Assembly (NCBI RefSeq): GCF_014137865.1
Contig: NZ_JACGWU010000001.1
Span: forward strand, 186,001-250,000
From: Alpinimonas psychrophila
GTDB taxonomy: Bacteria > Actinomycetota > Actinomycetes > Actinomycetales > Microbacteriaceae
Direction: 5' to 3'
DNA length: 64,000 nucleotides
The position numbers and the translations under genes were made by a program. A model generated the notes under the pieces. That model searched no databases. It saw only the letters and a program-made list of their open reading frames with translations, and was not told the DNA's origin. Positions 9,626 to 18,918 of the stretch are shown here, piece after piece. How positions within the stretch are numbered: the stretch's first letter is position 1; every line of letters begins with the position of its first letter.

Positions 9626-9651
9626 GGGCCGGGAGAATAATCTTCCGGCCC
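9626..9651 (+). terminator. Hairpin between iolA and iolB
   Basis: GGGCCGG at 9626-9632 pairs with CCGGCCC at 9645-9651 around a 12-base loop. No T-run follows, so this is more likely an RNA-processing or partial-termination hairpin that tunes iolA against iolB than a full terminator. It stands in the 108-base gap between the two genes. Confidence 0.45.
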
Positions 9652-9712
9652 CGCACTACGCCCGTCATCAACTCATACTTATTTCACGGCCCATCTCATT
9701 GCGGAGGACACC

Positions 9713-10666
9713 ATGACCGGCATAGCAACCAAAACCGTGGCGGGTTCAGGCCGCGGCGACTGGTTCTTCGCCAGGGGCTCCCTCACGCGTGACGGCTGGG
9801 AATCCGTCGTCGATGGAACGTTGACGGGCTGGACATACACCGGAGTTCGAGTAGCCGAGCTTGCTGGCGGATCCGTCACGCTCGACGCCATCGCGGTGGA
9901 GCGGATTATCGTGCCGCTTGCCGGCTCATTCACCGTCGAATACACCTTGTCGACCACGGCTGCAGGGGAGGCCGGGGCATCGACTGCGCCCGTAACCCAA
10001 AAACTGACCGGCCGCGCATCCGTTTTTCATGGCCCGACCGATACCTTGTATCTGCCCACAGGAACGGCGGCAATCATCACCGGTACTGGTCGTGTCTCCG
10101 TGGCTGAGGCACCCACGGAACGAGCATTCCCCGTCGCGTACCTTCCCGCAGCCGAGGTGCCGGTCGAGCTACGCGGCGCCGGTCGGTCGAGCCGGCAAGT
10201 CCAAAACTTTGGAACGCCCGTGGCGCTCGCCGCCGATCGCCTCATCGTGTGCGAAGTCATCACGCCTGCCGAGAATTGGTCGAGCTACCCGCCCCACAAA
10301 CACGACGAATCTATTCCTGGCCACGAGGCGCAGCTTGAGGAGATCTATTATTTCGAGACCGCGGTCACCCGTGGTGCGAATGCCCCAGAAACAGCGGAAT
10401 CTTTTGGCTACATGCGCACTTATGCCTCCGAGGCTGGCCCCATCGACATTCTGGAAGAAGTGCACACTGGCGACATTGCTCTCGTGCCACACGGATGGCA
10501 CGGCCCGTGTGTGGCGGCTCCCGGCTACGACCTCTACTACTTGAACGTCATGGCGGGCCCGGATCCTGACCGCGTCTGGGAGATCAGCGATGATCCTGCG
10601 CACGCATGGATTCGCGATACCTGGGTGGGGCAAGAATTCGATTCGCGCCTTCCCTACACCGCCTAA
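9713..10666 (+). CDS. iolB: 5-deoxy-glucuronate isomerase
   Basis: Isomerises 5-deoxy-D-glucuronate to 2-deoxy-5-keto-D-gluconate in the cytosol. 317 residues, slightly longer than the usual 270-300, built as a double cupin. The second cupin shows the metal-binding set YPPHKHDESIPGHEAQLEEIYYFE, and HGWHGPCVAAPGYDLYYLNVMAG near residue 265 is strongly conserved in IolB. Strong RBS GGAGGACACC before the ATG. Lies between iolA and iolD on the same strand with short gaps, part of operon A. Confidence 0.93.
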   Translation: MTGIATKTVAGSGRGDWFFARGSLTRDGWESVVDGTLTGWTYTGVRVAELAGGSVTLDAIAVERIIVPLAGSFTVEYTLSTTAAGEAGASTAPVTQKLTGRASVFHGPTDTLYLPTGTAAIITGTGRVSVAEAPTERAFPVAYLPAAEVPVELRGAGRSSRQVQNFGTPVALAADRLIVCEVITPAENWSSYPPHKHDESIPGHEAQLEEIYYFETAVTRGANAPETAESFGYMRTYASEAGPIDILEEVHTGDIALVPHGWHGPCVAAPGYDLYYLNVMAGPDPDRVWEISDDPAHAWIRDTWVGQEFDSRLPYTA

Positions 10667-10702
10667 AAACTTCGCTCATATAAATTTGAAAGGACACCGA
10701 GC

Positions 10703-12631
10703 ATGACATCGTCTAATGCAACCAGGCGCATGACCGTGAGCCAGGCTCTCATTGAGTTCTTGGGCCATCAGTTCACCGTTGATGGTGACAACCGTGCACG
10801 AACGATAGTGGGCACTTTCGGTATTTTTGGTCACGGAAACGTTGCCGGCATAGGGCAAGCCCTCAAGCAGCTCTCCGTCGATGAGCCCACCCTTATGCCC
10901 TATCACCAGGCCCGTAATGAACAGGGTATGGTGCACGAATCTATTGCCTACTCGCGCATGACGCGTCGCCGTTCGACCTTCGCGTGTGCCGCCTCCGTTG
11001 GGCCCGGGTCCACGAACATGCTGACCGGCGCTGCCGTTGCCACCACAAATCGTCTTCCCGTTCTTCTGCTTCCTTCAGACACCTTCGCCACGCGCGTCTC
11101 CGATCCCGTCTTGCAACAACTGGAGCTTCCGCAGGACGCCAGCATGAGCGTCAACGACGCCTTCAAGCCGCTGTCGCGTTTCTTCGACCGAGTGAATCGT
11201 CCCGAGCAGCTTTTCTCAGCAGCCCTGGGCGCGATGCGCGTTTTGACTGACCCGGTTGAGACAGGCGCGGTCACTATTTCGCTCCCCGAAGATGTGCAGG
11301 CCGAACTCATCGAGGTTCCGGCTGAATTCTTGGCCGACCGCGAGTGGCACATTCGTCGCCCCCGCCCTGACCGGGGCATCATCGCCGAGGTTGCCCGTGC
11401 CATTTCACGCGCGAAGCGGCCCATGATCGTCGCCGGTGGTGGCGTCATCTACTCGGATGCTGCAGCCGCCCTCCGCGCCTTCGTCGAAGCGACCGGCATC
11501 CCGGTTGGTCTCTCGCAGGCCGGGATGGGGTCGCTCACCTGGGATCACGCCCAAAACCTTGGCTCTGTTGGTGCCACCGGAACAACCGCTGCCAACCGTG
11601 CCGCAGCTCAGGCTGACCTCATTATTGGAATCGGTACGCGCTACAGCGACTTCACCGCGGCCAGCCGCACCGCGTTCCAGAACGCCGACGTGCGTTTTAT
11701 CAACATCAATATCGCCTCCTTCGACGCGTTCAAGCACGGCAGCGCTATTCCGGTCGTAGCGGATGCCCGTGAATCGATTCTCGAGTTGACTGAGGCTCTC
11801 ACGGGTTTCCATGTGGCGGCAGATTTTGTCGCTGATTACGCGCGTGATAAAGCCACGTGGGACGCCGCGGTCGATGAGTCCTTCGTTGACCGTCGCCTCG
11901 CACTCCCCAGCCAGGCCGAGATCATTGGTGCCGTTCAACAGGCCTCGGACCCGCGTGATGTCGTGGTGTGTGCCGCGGGATCACTGCCCGGCGATCTGCA
12001 CAAGCTATGGCGTGTGCGTGACGACTTGGGCTACCACGTGGAATATGCCTTTTCGTGCATGGGTTACGAAATTGCCGGTGGTATCGGTGTGGCTCGGGCC
12101 GATAAGACCCGTGACGCCATTGTCATGGTCGGTGATGGCTCGTACTTGATGATGCACTCCGAAATCGTCTCGGCCGTTGCCGAGGGAATCAAGTTCATCA
12201 TCGTGCTGATTCAGAACCACGGCTACGCGTCGATCGGTCACCTCAGTGAAGATATTGGGTCCCAGCGCTTCGGCACGCTGTATCGCTATCAAGACGATGA
12301 AGGCAACTTCGAGAAGGGCGAGATTCTCCCCATCGATTTGGCGGCCAACGCCGCCAGCTACGGCCTCGACGTCATCTCCATCGAGCCCACAGCCAACGCG
12401 ATTGCTGACCTGAGCGCTGCCATGGCGAAGTCGAAGGCATCGAACCGCGCCACCTTGATCCACATCAATAACGATCCTCGTTTGTACGCTCCCGACGGTG
12501 AGGGGTGGTGGGACGTGCCGGTTGCGGCTGTTTCCACTTTGCCCAGCACTCAGAAGGCTCGCGCCGAGTATCTCGAGAATCGAACGGCCCAGAGGCCCCT
12601 CCTTGGGCGCGGCACCGCTGACCGACTCTAA
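10703..12631 (+). CDS. iolD: 3D-(3,5/4)-trihydroxycyclohexane-1,2-dione hydrolase
   Basis: ThDP-dependent hydrolytic ring opening of the cyclic dione made by IolE, giving 5-deoxy-glucuronate. 642 residues, normal for IolD. N-terminal Pyr domain with ARNEQGMVHESIAYSR (the activating Glu), central domain with MIVAGGGVIYSDA, C-terminal PP domain with MVGDGSYLMMHSEI and QNHGYASIGHLSED at 504-517. That last block and SQRFGTLYRY are the canonical IolD active-site loop. RBS GAAAGGACACC. Contrast with the second homologue at 18918-20882, in which this loop is replaced. Confidence 0.95.
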   Translation: MTSSNATRRMTVSQALIEFLGHQFTVDGDNRARTIVGTFGIFGHGNVAGIGQALKQLSVDEPTLMPYHQARNEQGMVHESIAYSRMTRRRSTFACAASVGPGSTNMLTGAAVATTNRLPVLLLPSDTFATRVSDPVLQQLELPQDASMSVNDAFKPLSRFFDRVNRPEQLFSAALGAMRVLTDPVETGAVTISLPEDVQAELIEVPAEFLADREWHIRRPRPDRGIIAEVARAISRAKRPMIVAGGGVIYSDAAAALRAFVEATGIPVGLSQAGMGSLTWDHAQNLGSVGATGTTAANRAAAQADLIIGIGTRYSDFTAASRTAFQNADVRFININIASFDAFKHGSAIPVVADARESILELTEALTGFHVAADFVADYARDKATWDAAVDESFVDRRLALPSQAEIIGAVQQASDPRDVVVCAAGSLPGDLHKLWRVRDDLGYHVEYAFSCMGYEIAGGIGVARADKTRDAIVMVGDGSYLMMHSEIVSAVAEGIKFIIVLIQNHGYASIGHLSEDIGSQRFGTLYRYQDDEGNFEKGEILPIDLAANAASYGLDVISIEPTANAIADLSAAMAKSKASNRATLIHINNDPRLYAPDGEGWWDVPVAAVSTLPSTQKARAEYLENRTAQRPLLGRGTADRL

Positions 12632-12661
12632 CTAAATCCCAACATCTTTAGGAGAAACATC

Positions 12662-13675
12662 ATGGAACAAAACTTTCGTATTGGCCTCATTGGAACCGGC
12701 CGCATTGGCCTTGTGCACGCGGGCAGCATTGCCGACACTAAGGGTGCTGAACTCACGTGGGTCTGTGATCCCTTCATCGAGGGTGCGGAGCGCATCTCCG
12801 CTCAATTCGGTGGCAAGATAACCAAGAATCCTGAGGAACTTTTTGCCTCCGGTGAGGTTGATGTCGTCGTCATTGCTTCGCCCACCCCGACGCACGTTGA
12901 CCTGATTAGCGCTGCCATTGATGCCGGAGTTCACGTTCTGTGTGAAAAGCCCATTGACCTCGATATCGTTCGTGTCGATGCGTTGCGTGCAAAAGTTGCT
13001 GCGGCGAAGGCCAATGTTGCTTTGGGGTTCAACCGTCGATTCGACCCCCAGTTCGAAGAGATTCACACGCGTGTTGCCGAGGGCGACATCGGAATTCTCG
13101 AACAACTCACCATCATCAGCCGTGACCCCGCGCCCGCTCCTCAGGCCTACATTGCTGTCTCCGGCGGAATTTTTCGCGACATGACCATTCACGACTTTGA
13201 TATGGCGCGCTACTTCATTCCCAACATCGTTGAGGTGACGGCCGTCGGTGCCAATAGCTTTAGCGATTACATCAAAGAAGAAGGCGACTACGACTCCGCT
13301 GTCGTCACGTTGCGCGGTGACAACAACGAGCTGATCACGATCGTTAACTCGCGTCACAGCAGCTACGGGTACGACCAGCGCCTGGAGGCGTTTGGAAGTG
13401 AAGGAATGCTCTACGCCCAGAACATCGCCGAGACCACCGTTGCGAAGTACGGCAAAGCGGCCGTTGAGGCTCGTAAGCCTTACCTCGAGTTCTTCCTCGA
13501 CCGTTATGCCATTTCGTACCGCCGCGAGCTCGGGCTGTTCCTCGACAGTATTCGCAGTGGCACGCAGATTAACCCGAGTTTTGAGGATGGTCGCGCGGCA
13601 CTCGTCTTGGCGGACGCAGCTCTCGAATCTGCCCGCACCGGCAAAACGATTGACGTTCGCGGCAAGCTCTCATAG
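12662..13675 (+). CDS. iolG: Inositol 2-dehydrogenase, Gfo/Idh/MocA family
   Basis: NAD-dependent oxidation of myo-inositol to 2-keto-myo-inositol (scyllo-inosose), first step of operon A. 337 residues: Rossmann motif LIGTGRIGLVHAGSI, EKPIDLD with the catalytic Lys near residue 97, DMTIHDFDMARYF with the Asp/His pair near residue 175, and a C-terminal NPSFEDGRAALVLADAALES block typical of IolG. RBS AGGAGAAACATC. The gap to iolD is 30 bases. A hairpin follows before the MFS gene. scyllo- or chiro-inositol dehydrogenase activity cannot be excluded. Confidence 0.9.
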   Translation: MEQNFRIGLIGTGRIGLVHAGSIADTKGAELTWVCDPFIEGAERISAQFGGKITKNPEELFASGEVDVVVIASPTPTHVDLISAAIDAGVHVLCEKPIDLDIVRVDALRAKVAAAKANVALGFNRRFDPQFEEIHTRVAEGDIGILEQLTIISRDPAPAPQAYIAVSGGIFRDMTIHDFDMARYFIPNIVEVTAVGANSFSDYIKEEGDYDSAVVTLRGDNNELITIVNSRHSSYGYDQRLEAFGSEGMLYAQNIAETTVAKYGKAAVEARKPYLEFFLDRYAISYRRELGLFLDSIRSGTQINPSFEDGRAALVLADAALESARTGKTIDVRGKLS

Positions 13676-13680
13676 TAAGA

Positions 13681-13707
13681 CGCGCGGCGGTTCTGAGCAG
13701 CCGCGCG
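13681..13707 (+). terminator. GC-rich hairpin after iolG
   Basis: CGCGCGGC at 13681-13688 is the inverse of GCCGCGCG at 13700-13707, leaving an 11-base loop. There is no U-tract, so read-through into the MFS gene is likely; it may act as a 3' stabiliser or an attenuator between the enzyme genes and the transporter. Confidence 0.4.
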
Positions 13708-13759
13708 GACATATCCTTTGCGCCACAATATTTCGCACAATTACTTCCTGAGGACGACG

Positions 13760-15037
13760 ATGATCACAGCACTCCCAACTCTGTCACCGCGCGTCCCCCG
13801 GGCAATGGTGGTGTGGTTCTGGTCGATCTTCGCCCTGTTCTTCACCCGTGGAGTGCTTCTCGCTACATGGTCCAACCGTGGGCCCGAAATTCGCGAAACA
13901 CTCAACCTCGACCTTCCATCGATGGGCTGGTATGCCGCCTGTCTCAGCGTCGGAGCGGTTACCGGCGTCTTGATTTCTGAGAGGCTCGTGGGGAGGATCG
14001 GCTCCCGAAACTTCTCGCTCCTGTCCTATACGGTCATGGGAAGCGCACTGGCGCTCCTGGGGTTAAACCTGGAGTGGAAGAACGTCCTAATGTCTTTCAT
14101 CGTCACAGTTTTGCTTGGCTTGCCGCTCGGAATGGCCGACTACGACAACAACCTTGAAGCCAGCAATATCGACCGTGAATCGCCCAAGAGTCGTGTACCG
14201 GCCCTGTCAGGGGGATTCAGTGTGGGAGTTCTTCTCGGAGCCCTCCTGGTAGGGATTGTCAGCACTGCTGGAATGGGCATCACCCCCAACTTCATTTCCA
14301 TCGGCCTCATCGTTATTGCCCTCTCGGCCATTGCCTCTCTCTTTATCGGCAAGACGAACGGCCGGATGGCCCACGTTGCCGAGGGTGGCGTTCGCGCAGC
14401 AAAGATCTCGTTCAAGGACATCGCCCGGGAACCTCGAAGTCGGCAGATTGCCGTCATCGCCTTCGCCTTCGTTTTTGCGGAAGGAGTGGGGGTCGTTTGG
14501 ATTCCGGTCGCCCTCGTGCAGAATGGCTTTTCTCCCGCGTTGGCAGCGTTTGGTTACACCCTGTTTGGCTTGGGGTTTGTCGTCATGCGCTTTGTGGGCG
14601 GGCCCATCACTGACCGCATCGGGCGACGCAACGTTGTTCTTTTCTCCGCAATCACCGCCAGCGCCGGCATCATCATCTTTATTTTCACTCCCGTTCTGGG
14701 CATCCCCCTCCTAGGAATTTTGCTCTGGGGGCTCGGTGACTCCATCGGTTTGGCCATGTGTATTGCTGCGATGGGCGATGATGAGAAGCGCGTTCACGCT
14801 CGCATGACTTTCCTGTGGACCATCGTCTACGTGGCCAACATCGTTGTCGGGCCCATCATTGGCCAGTTGTCCGGGGCCTTTGGCCTCATGGGCGCGCTGG
14901 TTGCGCCGCTGGTGTTCCTCGTCGCTGCCGGTCTCGTCAGTCGCGCTGTAGGCGAATCGCATCCCGATGCAATTCCTACCTCATCGTCAGCTCCCGCCTC
15001 AGTAGCAGCGGCAGACCCTAAGGACGTATCGGCTTAG
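13760..15037 (+). CDS. MFS transporter at the end of the inositol operon
   Basis: 425 residues with about twelve membrane helices. DRIGRRN-type loop motif (GGPITDRIGRRNVVLFSA) after helix 8, an acidic cytosolic loop at about residue 210, and an Ala/Ser-rich C-terminal tail. Start set at ATG 13760 because TTCCTGAGGACGACG gives an RBS; an upstream in-frame ATG at 13718 has none. Operon position suggests uptake of inositol or a related polyol, or export of an intermediate. It is not a close IolT match by eye, since the IolT-type PESPRWL block is absent. Its last 20 bases overlap the convergent gene on the other strand. Confidence 0.82.
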   Translation: MITALPTLSPRVPRAMVVWFWSIFALFFTRGVLLATWSNRGPEIRETLNLDLPSMGWYAACLSVGAVTGVLISERLVGRIGSRNFSLLSYTVMGSALALLGLNLEWKNVLMSFIVTVLLGLPLGMADYDNNLEASNIDRESPKSRVPALSGGFSVGVLLGALLVGIVSTAGMGITPNFISIGLIVIALSAIASLFIGKTNGRMAHVAEGGVRAAKISFKDIAREPRSRQIAVIAFAFVFAEGVGVVWIPVALVQNGFSPALAAFGYTLFGLGFVVMRFVGGPITDRIGRRNVVLFSAITASAGIIIFIFTPVLGIPLLGILLWGLGDSIGLAMCIAAMGDDEKRVHARMTFLWTIVYVANIVVGPIIGQLSGAFGLMGALVAPLVFLVAAGLVSRAVGESHPDAIPTSSSAPASVAAADPKDVSA

Positions 15038-15980
15038 TCAGGGTTCCCAGTTGGTGCGTCTCAAGCTCATTCTTGAAGACGCGCAGAAGCTCCACGAGTG
15101 GCGTAGAGCCGAGCTGGAGGACCTTCTTGGTCTGGGCGTTGCCAAGGGATGAGTCCATCGGGACAGCTGCGGGGAATAGCTGATCCACTGGAGGCTCGGT
15201 TTGACGAAGCAAGCCGGCATCGAGTTCAAAGACATCACACACCAGTAGTGCAAGGTCCCAGCGAGCGATGGCATCGTCGCCGACGAGATGGAACGTTCCG
15301 GCCGCACCAAGGGTGATGACGCGTTCCACCTGAGCGCCAATTTCGGCCGCCAACGACGGGGTCGTGATGAGGTTGACGCGGTCGCCCATCCAGACATCAA
15401 AAGGTAATCCAGCCTGGAGGGCCTCGACGAGGGAATAGACGAAATAGCCAAAGCCAACGTCTTGACTGCGGGGACTTTCGGCAAGTTGGTGGCGGCCCAT
15501 GACGCCGGCAATGCGGCAGATGGCGCCCGAGGTCGGGGCGAGATCACGGATGACTTGCTCACCTAAAGCTTTGAGGTAGCCGTAAAAATTGATAGCGTTT
15601 CCGGGATGGTTTTCGGGCTCGAGGTGCCCCGTGCCATCCATGATCCAATCGGTGGAGATATACACGATGTGGGCGTTGTTTCGTTTGGCTGCCTGGGCAA
15701 CCCGGCTCGTCATGCCGACGTAGGCGTCGTAGGCGGCAGGGGGATCTGCCAGAAGTTTGTTGAAATCGTTGGCAATGGCACAGTGCACGATGGCATCCAC
15801 CCCAACCGTGCCGGCAGCCAGCGAATCGATGTCCGAGAAATCAACGAGACGCGTCTCCCAAGGCACGGGGCTTTCGGGCTCACGACGAACGAGGCCCATA
15901 ACGTCGTGGCCGTACAGACTCAGAACGGAGGCAACGTTACTTCCCACAAATCCGGTTGAACCGGTGACAGCAATTCTCAT
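15018..15980 (-). CDS. NAD-dependent epimerase/reductase (RmlD-like extended SDR)
   Basis: 320 residues. N-terminal Rossmann motif VTGSTGFVGSNVA, Ser of YISTDWIMDGTG near residue 118, and the active-site YxxxK in INFYGYLKALGEQ. Overall resemblance is to dTDP-4-dehydrorhamnose reductase-like proteins, but no nucleotide-sugar genes are adjacent. Last gene of operon B, so it probably oxidises, reduces or epimerises a cyclitol or sugar-acid intermediate. Start ATG 15980 is preferred over the long upstream extension because the Rossmann strand begins at residue 2. Specific substrate unknown. Confidence 0.8.
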   Translation of the reverse strand: MRIAVTGSTGFVGSNVASVLSLYGHDVMGLVRREPESPVPWETRLVDFSDIDSLAAGTVGVDAIVHCAIANDFNKLLADPPAAYDAYVGMTSRVAQAAKRNNAHIVYISTDWIMDGTGHLEPENHPGNAINFYGYLKALGEQVIRDLAPTSGAICRIAGVMGRHQLAESPRSQDVGFGYFVYSLVEALQAGLPFDVWMGDRVNLITTPSLAAEIGAQVERVITLGAAGTFHLVGDDAIARWDLALLVCDVFELDAGLLRQTEPPVDQLFPAAVPMDSSLGNAQTKKVLQLGSTPLVELLRVFKNELETHQLGTLTKPIRP

Positions 15981-16002
15981 GTTTCTCAACTTCTCTGAGT
16001 GG

Positions 16003-16917
16003 CTAGGGCAGAACCTGGTGGGGTGCCGGGCGACCTTCCAGAACGTCCTTGACTCCGTTGGCGGCCTGCCGAAATGTTTCCCGCGTGGCATTGATGCTGA
16101 GGCCCATCACGTGCGGGGTGAGCACGACATTCTCGTGCGAAAAAATAGGATGAAAAGCCGGTGGCTCCTCATCGAAGACATCGAGCCCTAAGCCGCCGAG
16201 GTGCCCAGAAATCAGCGCCGCGTGAGCGGCCTCTAACTCGAGGAGGGGTCCACGGCCACAATTGATGAGCACGGCTCCGGGTGGCATTGCGTCGAGAAAG
16301 TCGGCGTTGACCATGTGGCGGGTTTCTTCGGTCAAGGGCACGTGCAAGGTGATGACGTTGCTCCGCTGCGCCAACTCTGCGAGGTCGGCCACCCGACGCT
16401 CGGCGGGGATGTCGGCGTAGGGGTCGAAAGCCAACACCCGCATCCCAAAGGCGGAGGCGATCTCGGCTACCCGACGCCCAATGCGGCCGTAGCCAACGAT
16501 TCCGATGGTCGCGTCTTCCACGTCGTGCACAGGGTAATTCGTGCGTTCGCTCCAGCGCCCTTGAGCGACAATCTGCGTCAGCGGGCCGAGACGTTTGACA
16601 AGGTGCAGGGTCTGGGCAAAGACACCTTCCGCAACAGCATTGGTGTTGGAACCGGGGGTAATGAGCACCGGGATATTTCGCAACGCAGCCGCGGCAACAT
16701 CCACCAGTTCCGTTCCCACTCCGGTGCGCGCAATCACCTTGAGGTGTGGCATGGCGTCAAGCTGGTCCACGCCAACAACATAGGCGGCGCGCACGATCGC
16801 ACCGGAGGCTTCGGCGAGATCGGCATGCGATGGGGCATCAATGAACCGGATCTGTGGGCCCAGGACAGGTTGCACAATTTCTGGATCAACCGGTCCCAGA
16901 CCAACAACGGTGAGCAT
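16003..16917 (-). CDS. D-2-hydroxyacid dehydrogenase (hydroxypyruvate/glyoxylate reductase-like)
   Basis: 304 residues. RTGVGTELVD in the substrate domain, Rossmann motif GIVGYGRIGRRVAE near residue 145, catalytic Arg in NCGRGPLLE, Glu in DVFDEEPP and His in LTPHVMG: the complete Arg-Glu-His set of NAD(P)-dependent D-2-hydroxyacid dehydrogenases (SerA/GhrB group, no ACT domain). Within operon B it could interconvert hydroxypyruvate and D-glycerate, or act on another 2-oxo acid released by the adjacent aldolase. ATG 16917 follows the upstream stop by 4 bases; the longer open frame upstream overlaps the neighbour and is unlikely. Confidence 0.85.
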   Translation of the reverse strand: MLTVVGLGPVDPEIVQPVLGPQIRFIDAPSHADLAEASGAIVRAAYVVGVDQLDAMPHLKVIARTGVGTELVDVAAAALRNIPVLITPGSNTNAVAEGVFAQTLHLVKRLGPLTQIVAQGRWSERTNYPVHDVEDATIGIVGYGRIGRRVAEIASAFGMRVLAFDPYADIPAERRVADLAELAQRSNVITLHVPLTEETRHMVNADFLDAMPPGAVLINCGRGPLLELEAAHAALISGHLGGLGLDVFDEEPPAFHPIFSHENVVLTPHVMGLSINATRETFRQAANGVKDVLEGRPAPHQVLP

Positions 16918-16921
16918 GGAA

Positions 16922-18130
16922 CTAGGCCCGGAGTGCGGCAGTCGTGCCCGCTTCAGCAGACAAGGTAACCCAGGCACCGGAATCCGCCGACGTCTCCGCG
17001 GCAGAGACAACACGGGCTGCAGCGACGGCATCATTAATGTTCGAGTTCAACGCCTGGCCGCCAACGAAGGCCTCCAAGAATTTCTTCGCTTCAATCACCT
17101 TGAGGTCGTCGTAGCTCATTCCTGTTCCCGCGCCGGGCTGGAAGTGATCAAAATCACCAAAGCCCGGAGCGACCATGACACGCTGGTAACCGAGGTGCAC
17201 GCCCTTGCGTCCGATCGCCAGTTGAATCTCGTTCATGTTTTCGAAGTCCCACTTCACGGAGCCTTCGGTTCCATAAATCTCGATGGCATAGCTGGCGCGC
17301 GGGCCAACCGCAACCCGGGATGCCTCCAGAGTGCCCATGGCACCGGCACCCTGAGCGGAGTCCGCGAACTTCACCATCATCGCGGCGTAATCCTCGTTCT
17401 CCACGGCTTTCATTTCGCCACCCTCGATCACGTCGAAGTGAGTGCCCTGACCCATTTGCAACACGGGTCGCTCGGTGTAAACGGTCTTCGTCATACCGTT
17501 GACGTCGGAAATAGGGCCGACCGTGTAGTGCATCAGGTCAATGAGGTGACCCATCAAGTCACCTAAAACGCCGCTTCCGGCGAGGCCGCGAATGAAGCGC
17601 CATGACAGTGCACCGTTGGGTTCAGAAGAATAGTCCGCGAACATGCGGCCGTGCACGTTGGTGACGCGGCCCAGTGAGCCGTCAGCGACGAGAGTCTTGA
17701 TGTGTTCGATGGCGGGAGCGTTGCGGTAGTTGAAACCGATCGTGGTGAGAACGTCGGCTTCCGCCGCCGCGGCCTGCACGCTCATGGTTTCGACAACACC
17801 GCGACCCACGGGTTTTTCGATCCAGAATGCTTTTCCAGCCTTGGCCGCTGCAATACCAATCTCCGCGTGGAGAAAGTTGGGGGCGCAGATGGAGACGACC
17901 TCCACCTCGGGGTCGGCCAAGACCTCGTGGTAGTCAAGCGTTGACCGCTCAAAGCCCAAGACGTCGACGGCGTAGTCGGCGCGTTCCTGCGAGGTATCGG
18001 CCGCAATGATGAGTCTCGGCTTGATTCCGAGTTCGGGGTAGACAACGGGGAGTGCTTGGTAGGCACGACTGTGCACTTTACCCATCCAGCCAACGCTGAT
18101 GAGGCCGACTCCAACAGTTCTTGCGGTCAT
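16922..18130 (-). CDS. Gfo/Idh/MocA-family oxidoreductase, operon B
   Basis: 402 residues, longer than IolG at 12662. Rossmann motif GLISVGWMGKVHSRAYQ, WIEKPVGRG with the catalytic Lys near residue 105, and GDLMGHLIDLMHY with the Asp/His pair. The C-terminal half carries IYGTEGSVKWDFENMNE. This longer type is often annotated as inositol 2-dehydrogenase or dehydrogenase of a sugar or sugar acid. The ATG overlaps the TGA of the HpcH-type aldolase gene by 4 bases (ATGA). Within operon B it is the best candidate for the entry oxidation of a cyclitol different from that used by operon A. Confidence 0.87.
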   Translation of the reverse strand: MTARTVGVGLISVGWMGKVHSRAYQALPVVYPELGIKPRLIIAADTSQERADYAVDVLGFERSTLDYHEVLADPEVEVVSICAPNFLHAEIGIAAAKAGKAFWIEKPVGRGVVETMSVQAAAAEADVLTTIGFNYRNAPAIEHIKTLVADGSLGRVTNVHGRMFADYSSEPNGALSWRFIRGLAGSGVLGDLMGHLIDLMHYTVGPISDVNGMTKTVYTERPVLQMGQGTHFDVIEGGEMKAVENEDYAAMMVKFADSAQGAGAMGTLEASRVAVGPRASYAIEIYGTEGSVKWDFENMNEIQLAIGRKGVHLGYQRVMVAPGFGDFDHFQPGAGTGMSYDDLKVIEAKKFLEAFVGGQALNSNINDAVAAARVVSAAETSADSGAWVTLSAEAGTTAALRA

Positions 18131-18918
18131 GATGCGTGTTCCTTTAGTTGTGATATTTCTTGGGTAACAATTTTGCGCAGGAGCGTGGAATCGCTTCCCA
18201 CGGCGATGAAGGTAAAGCCCATGTCTCTGAAGCGGCTGCCACTGGTGGCATCGGGGGCAAGAATTCCGCAGACAATGTTTTCCCTTTTGCCGGCGGCCAA
18301 AACCTTGTGGCAGGCCTCGACAAAGACGGGGTGGGTGAAGTCTCGGGGGACTTCCAAAGCGAAGCTCAAATCCAGCGGGCCAATGAACAGAACGTCAACA
18401 CCCTCAACGCGGGCAATGTCATCTACGGCACTCAGTGCCTCCAGCGTTTCAATCTGGATGATGCACGCGGCATCGCGGCCCGACTCGAGCACCGAAAGGT
18501 CGCCGCCCCACCGGGCCGAACGGTTGTAGGTGGCAACGCCACGATCCCCAACGGGGGGATAGCTCATGTGCCGCACGGCCTCGATAGCCTCAGCCGTGGA
18601 ACGAATTCGAGGCACCATCACACCGGCCGCCCCCGCGTCGAGAGCCCGCCCAATGCGAATACGTTCCTGCGACTCGACCCGCACGAACGCGCCCACACCG
18701 TAGGCACCCGCAGCCACAATGGTGGCTCCGAGTTGTTCCTCGCTACCGCCACCGTGCTCCTGGTCGATGAGGACCCAATCCACACCGCTGGTGGCAACCA
18801 CCTCAGCGGCCATCGGCGAACCGAGCCCAAGGAAAGTGCCATAGGTTGACTCATTGGCAATGAAACGTTGGCGCAGGGCGCCCATATCGAGCGGAGAGCT
18901 CGCCAGCAGTCGTGCCAT
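18127..18918 (-). CDS. HpcH/HpaI-family class II pyruvate aldolase
   Basis: 263 residues. Metal-dependent retro-aldol cleavage of a 4-hydroxy-2-oxo acid to pyruvate plus an aldehyde. Family hallmarks: VLIDQEHGG with the catalytic His55, FVRVES, GAAGVMVPRI, IQIETLEAL (metal Glu) and FIGPLDLSFALE (metal Asp). GarL (5-keto-4-deoxy-D-glucarate aldolase, giving tartronate semialdehyde) and RhmA are relatives, and HpaI itself releases succinate semialdehyde. Start ATG 18918 shares its first base with the iolD-like TGA; both ends of this gene overlap neighbours, so operon B is tightly coupled. An aldolase of this type is not part of the classical inositol route. Confidence 0.9.
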   Translation of the reverse strand: MARLLASSPLDMGALRQRFIANESTYGTFLGLGSPMAAEVVATSGVDWVLIDQEHGGGSEEQLGATIVAAGAYGVGAFVRVESQERIRIGRALDAGAAGVMVPRIRSTAEAIEAVRHMSYPPVGDRGVATYNRSARWGGDLSVLESGRDAACIIQIETLEALSAVDDIARVEGVDVLFIGPLDLSFALEVPRDFTHPVFVEACHKVLAAGKRENIVCGILAPDATSGSRFRDMGFTFIAVGSDSTLLRKIVTQEISQLKEHAS

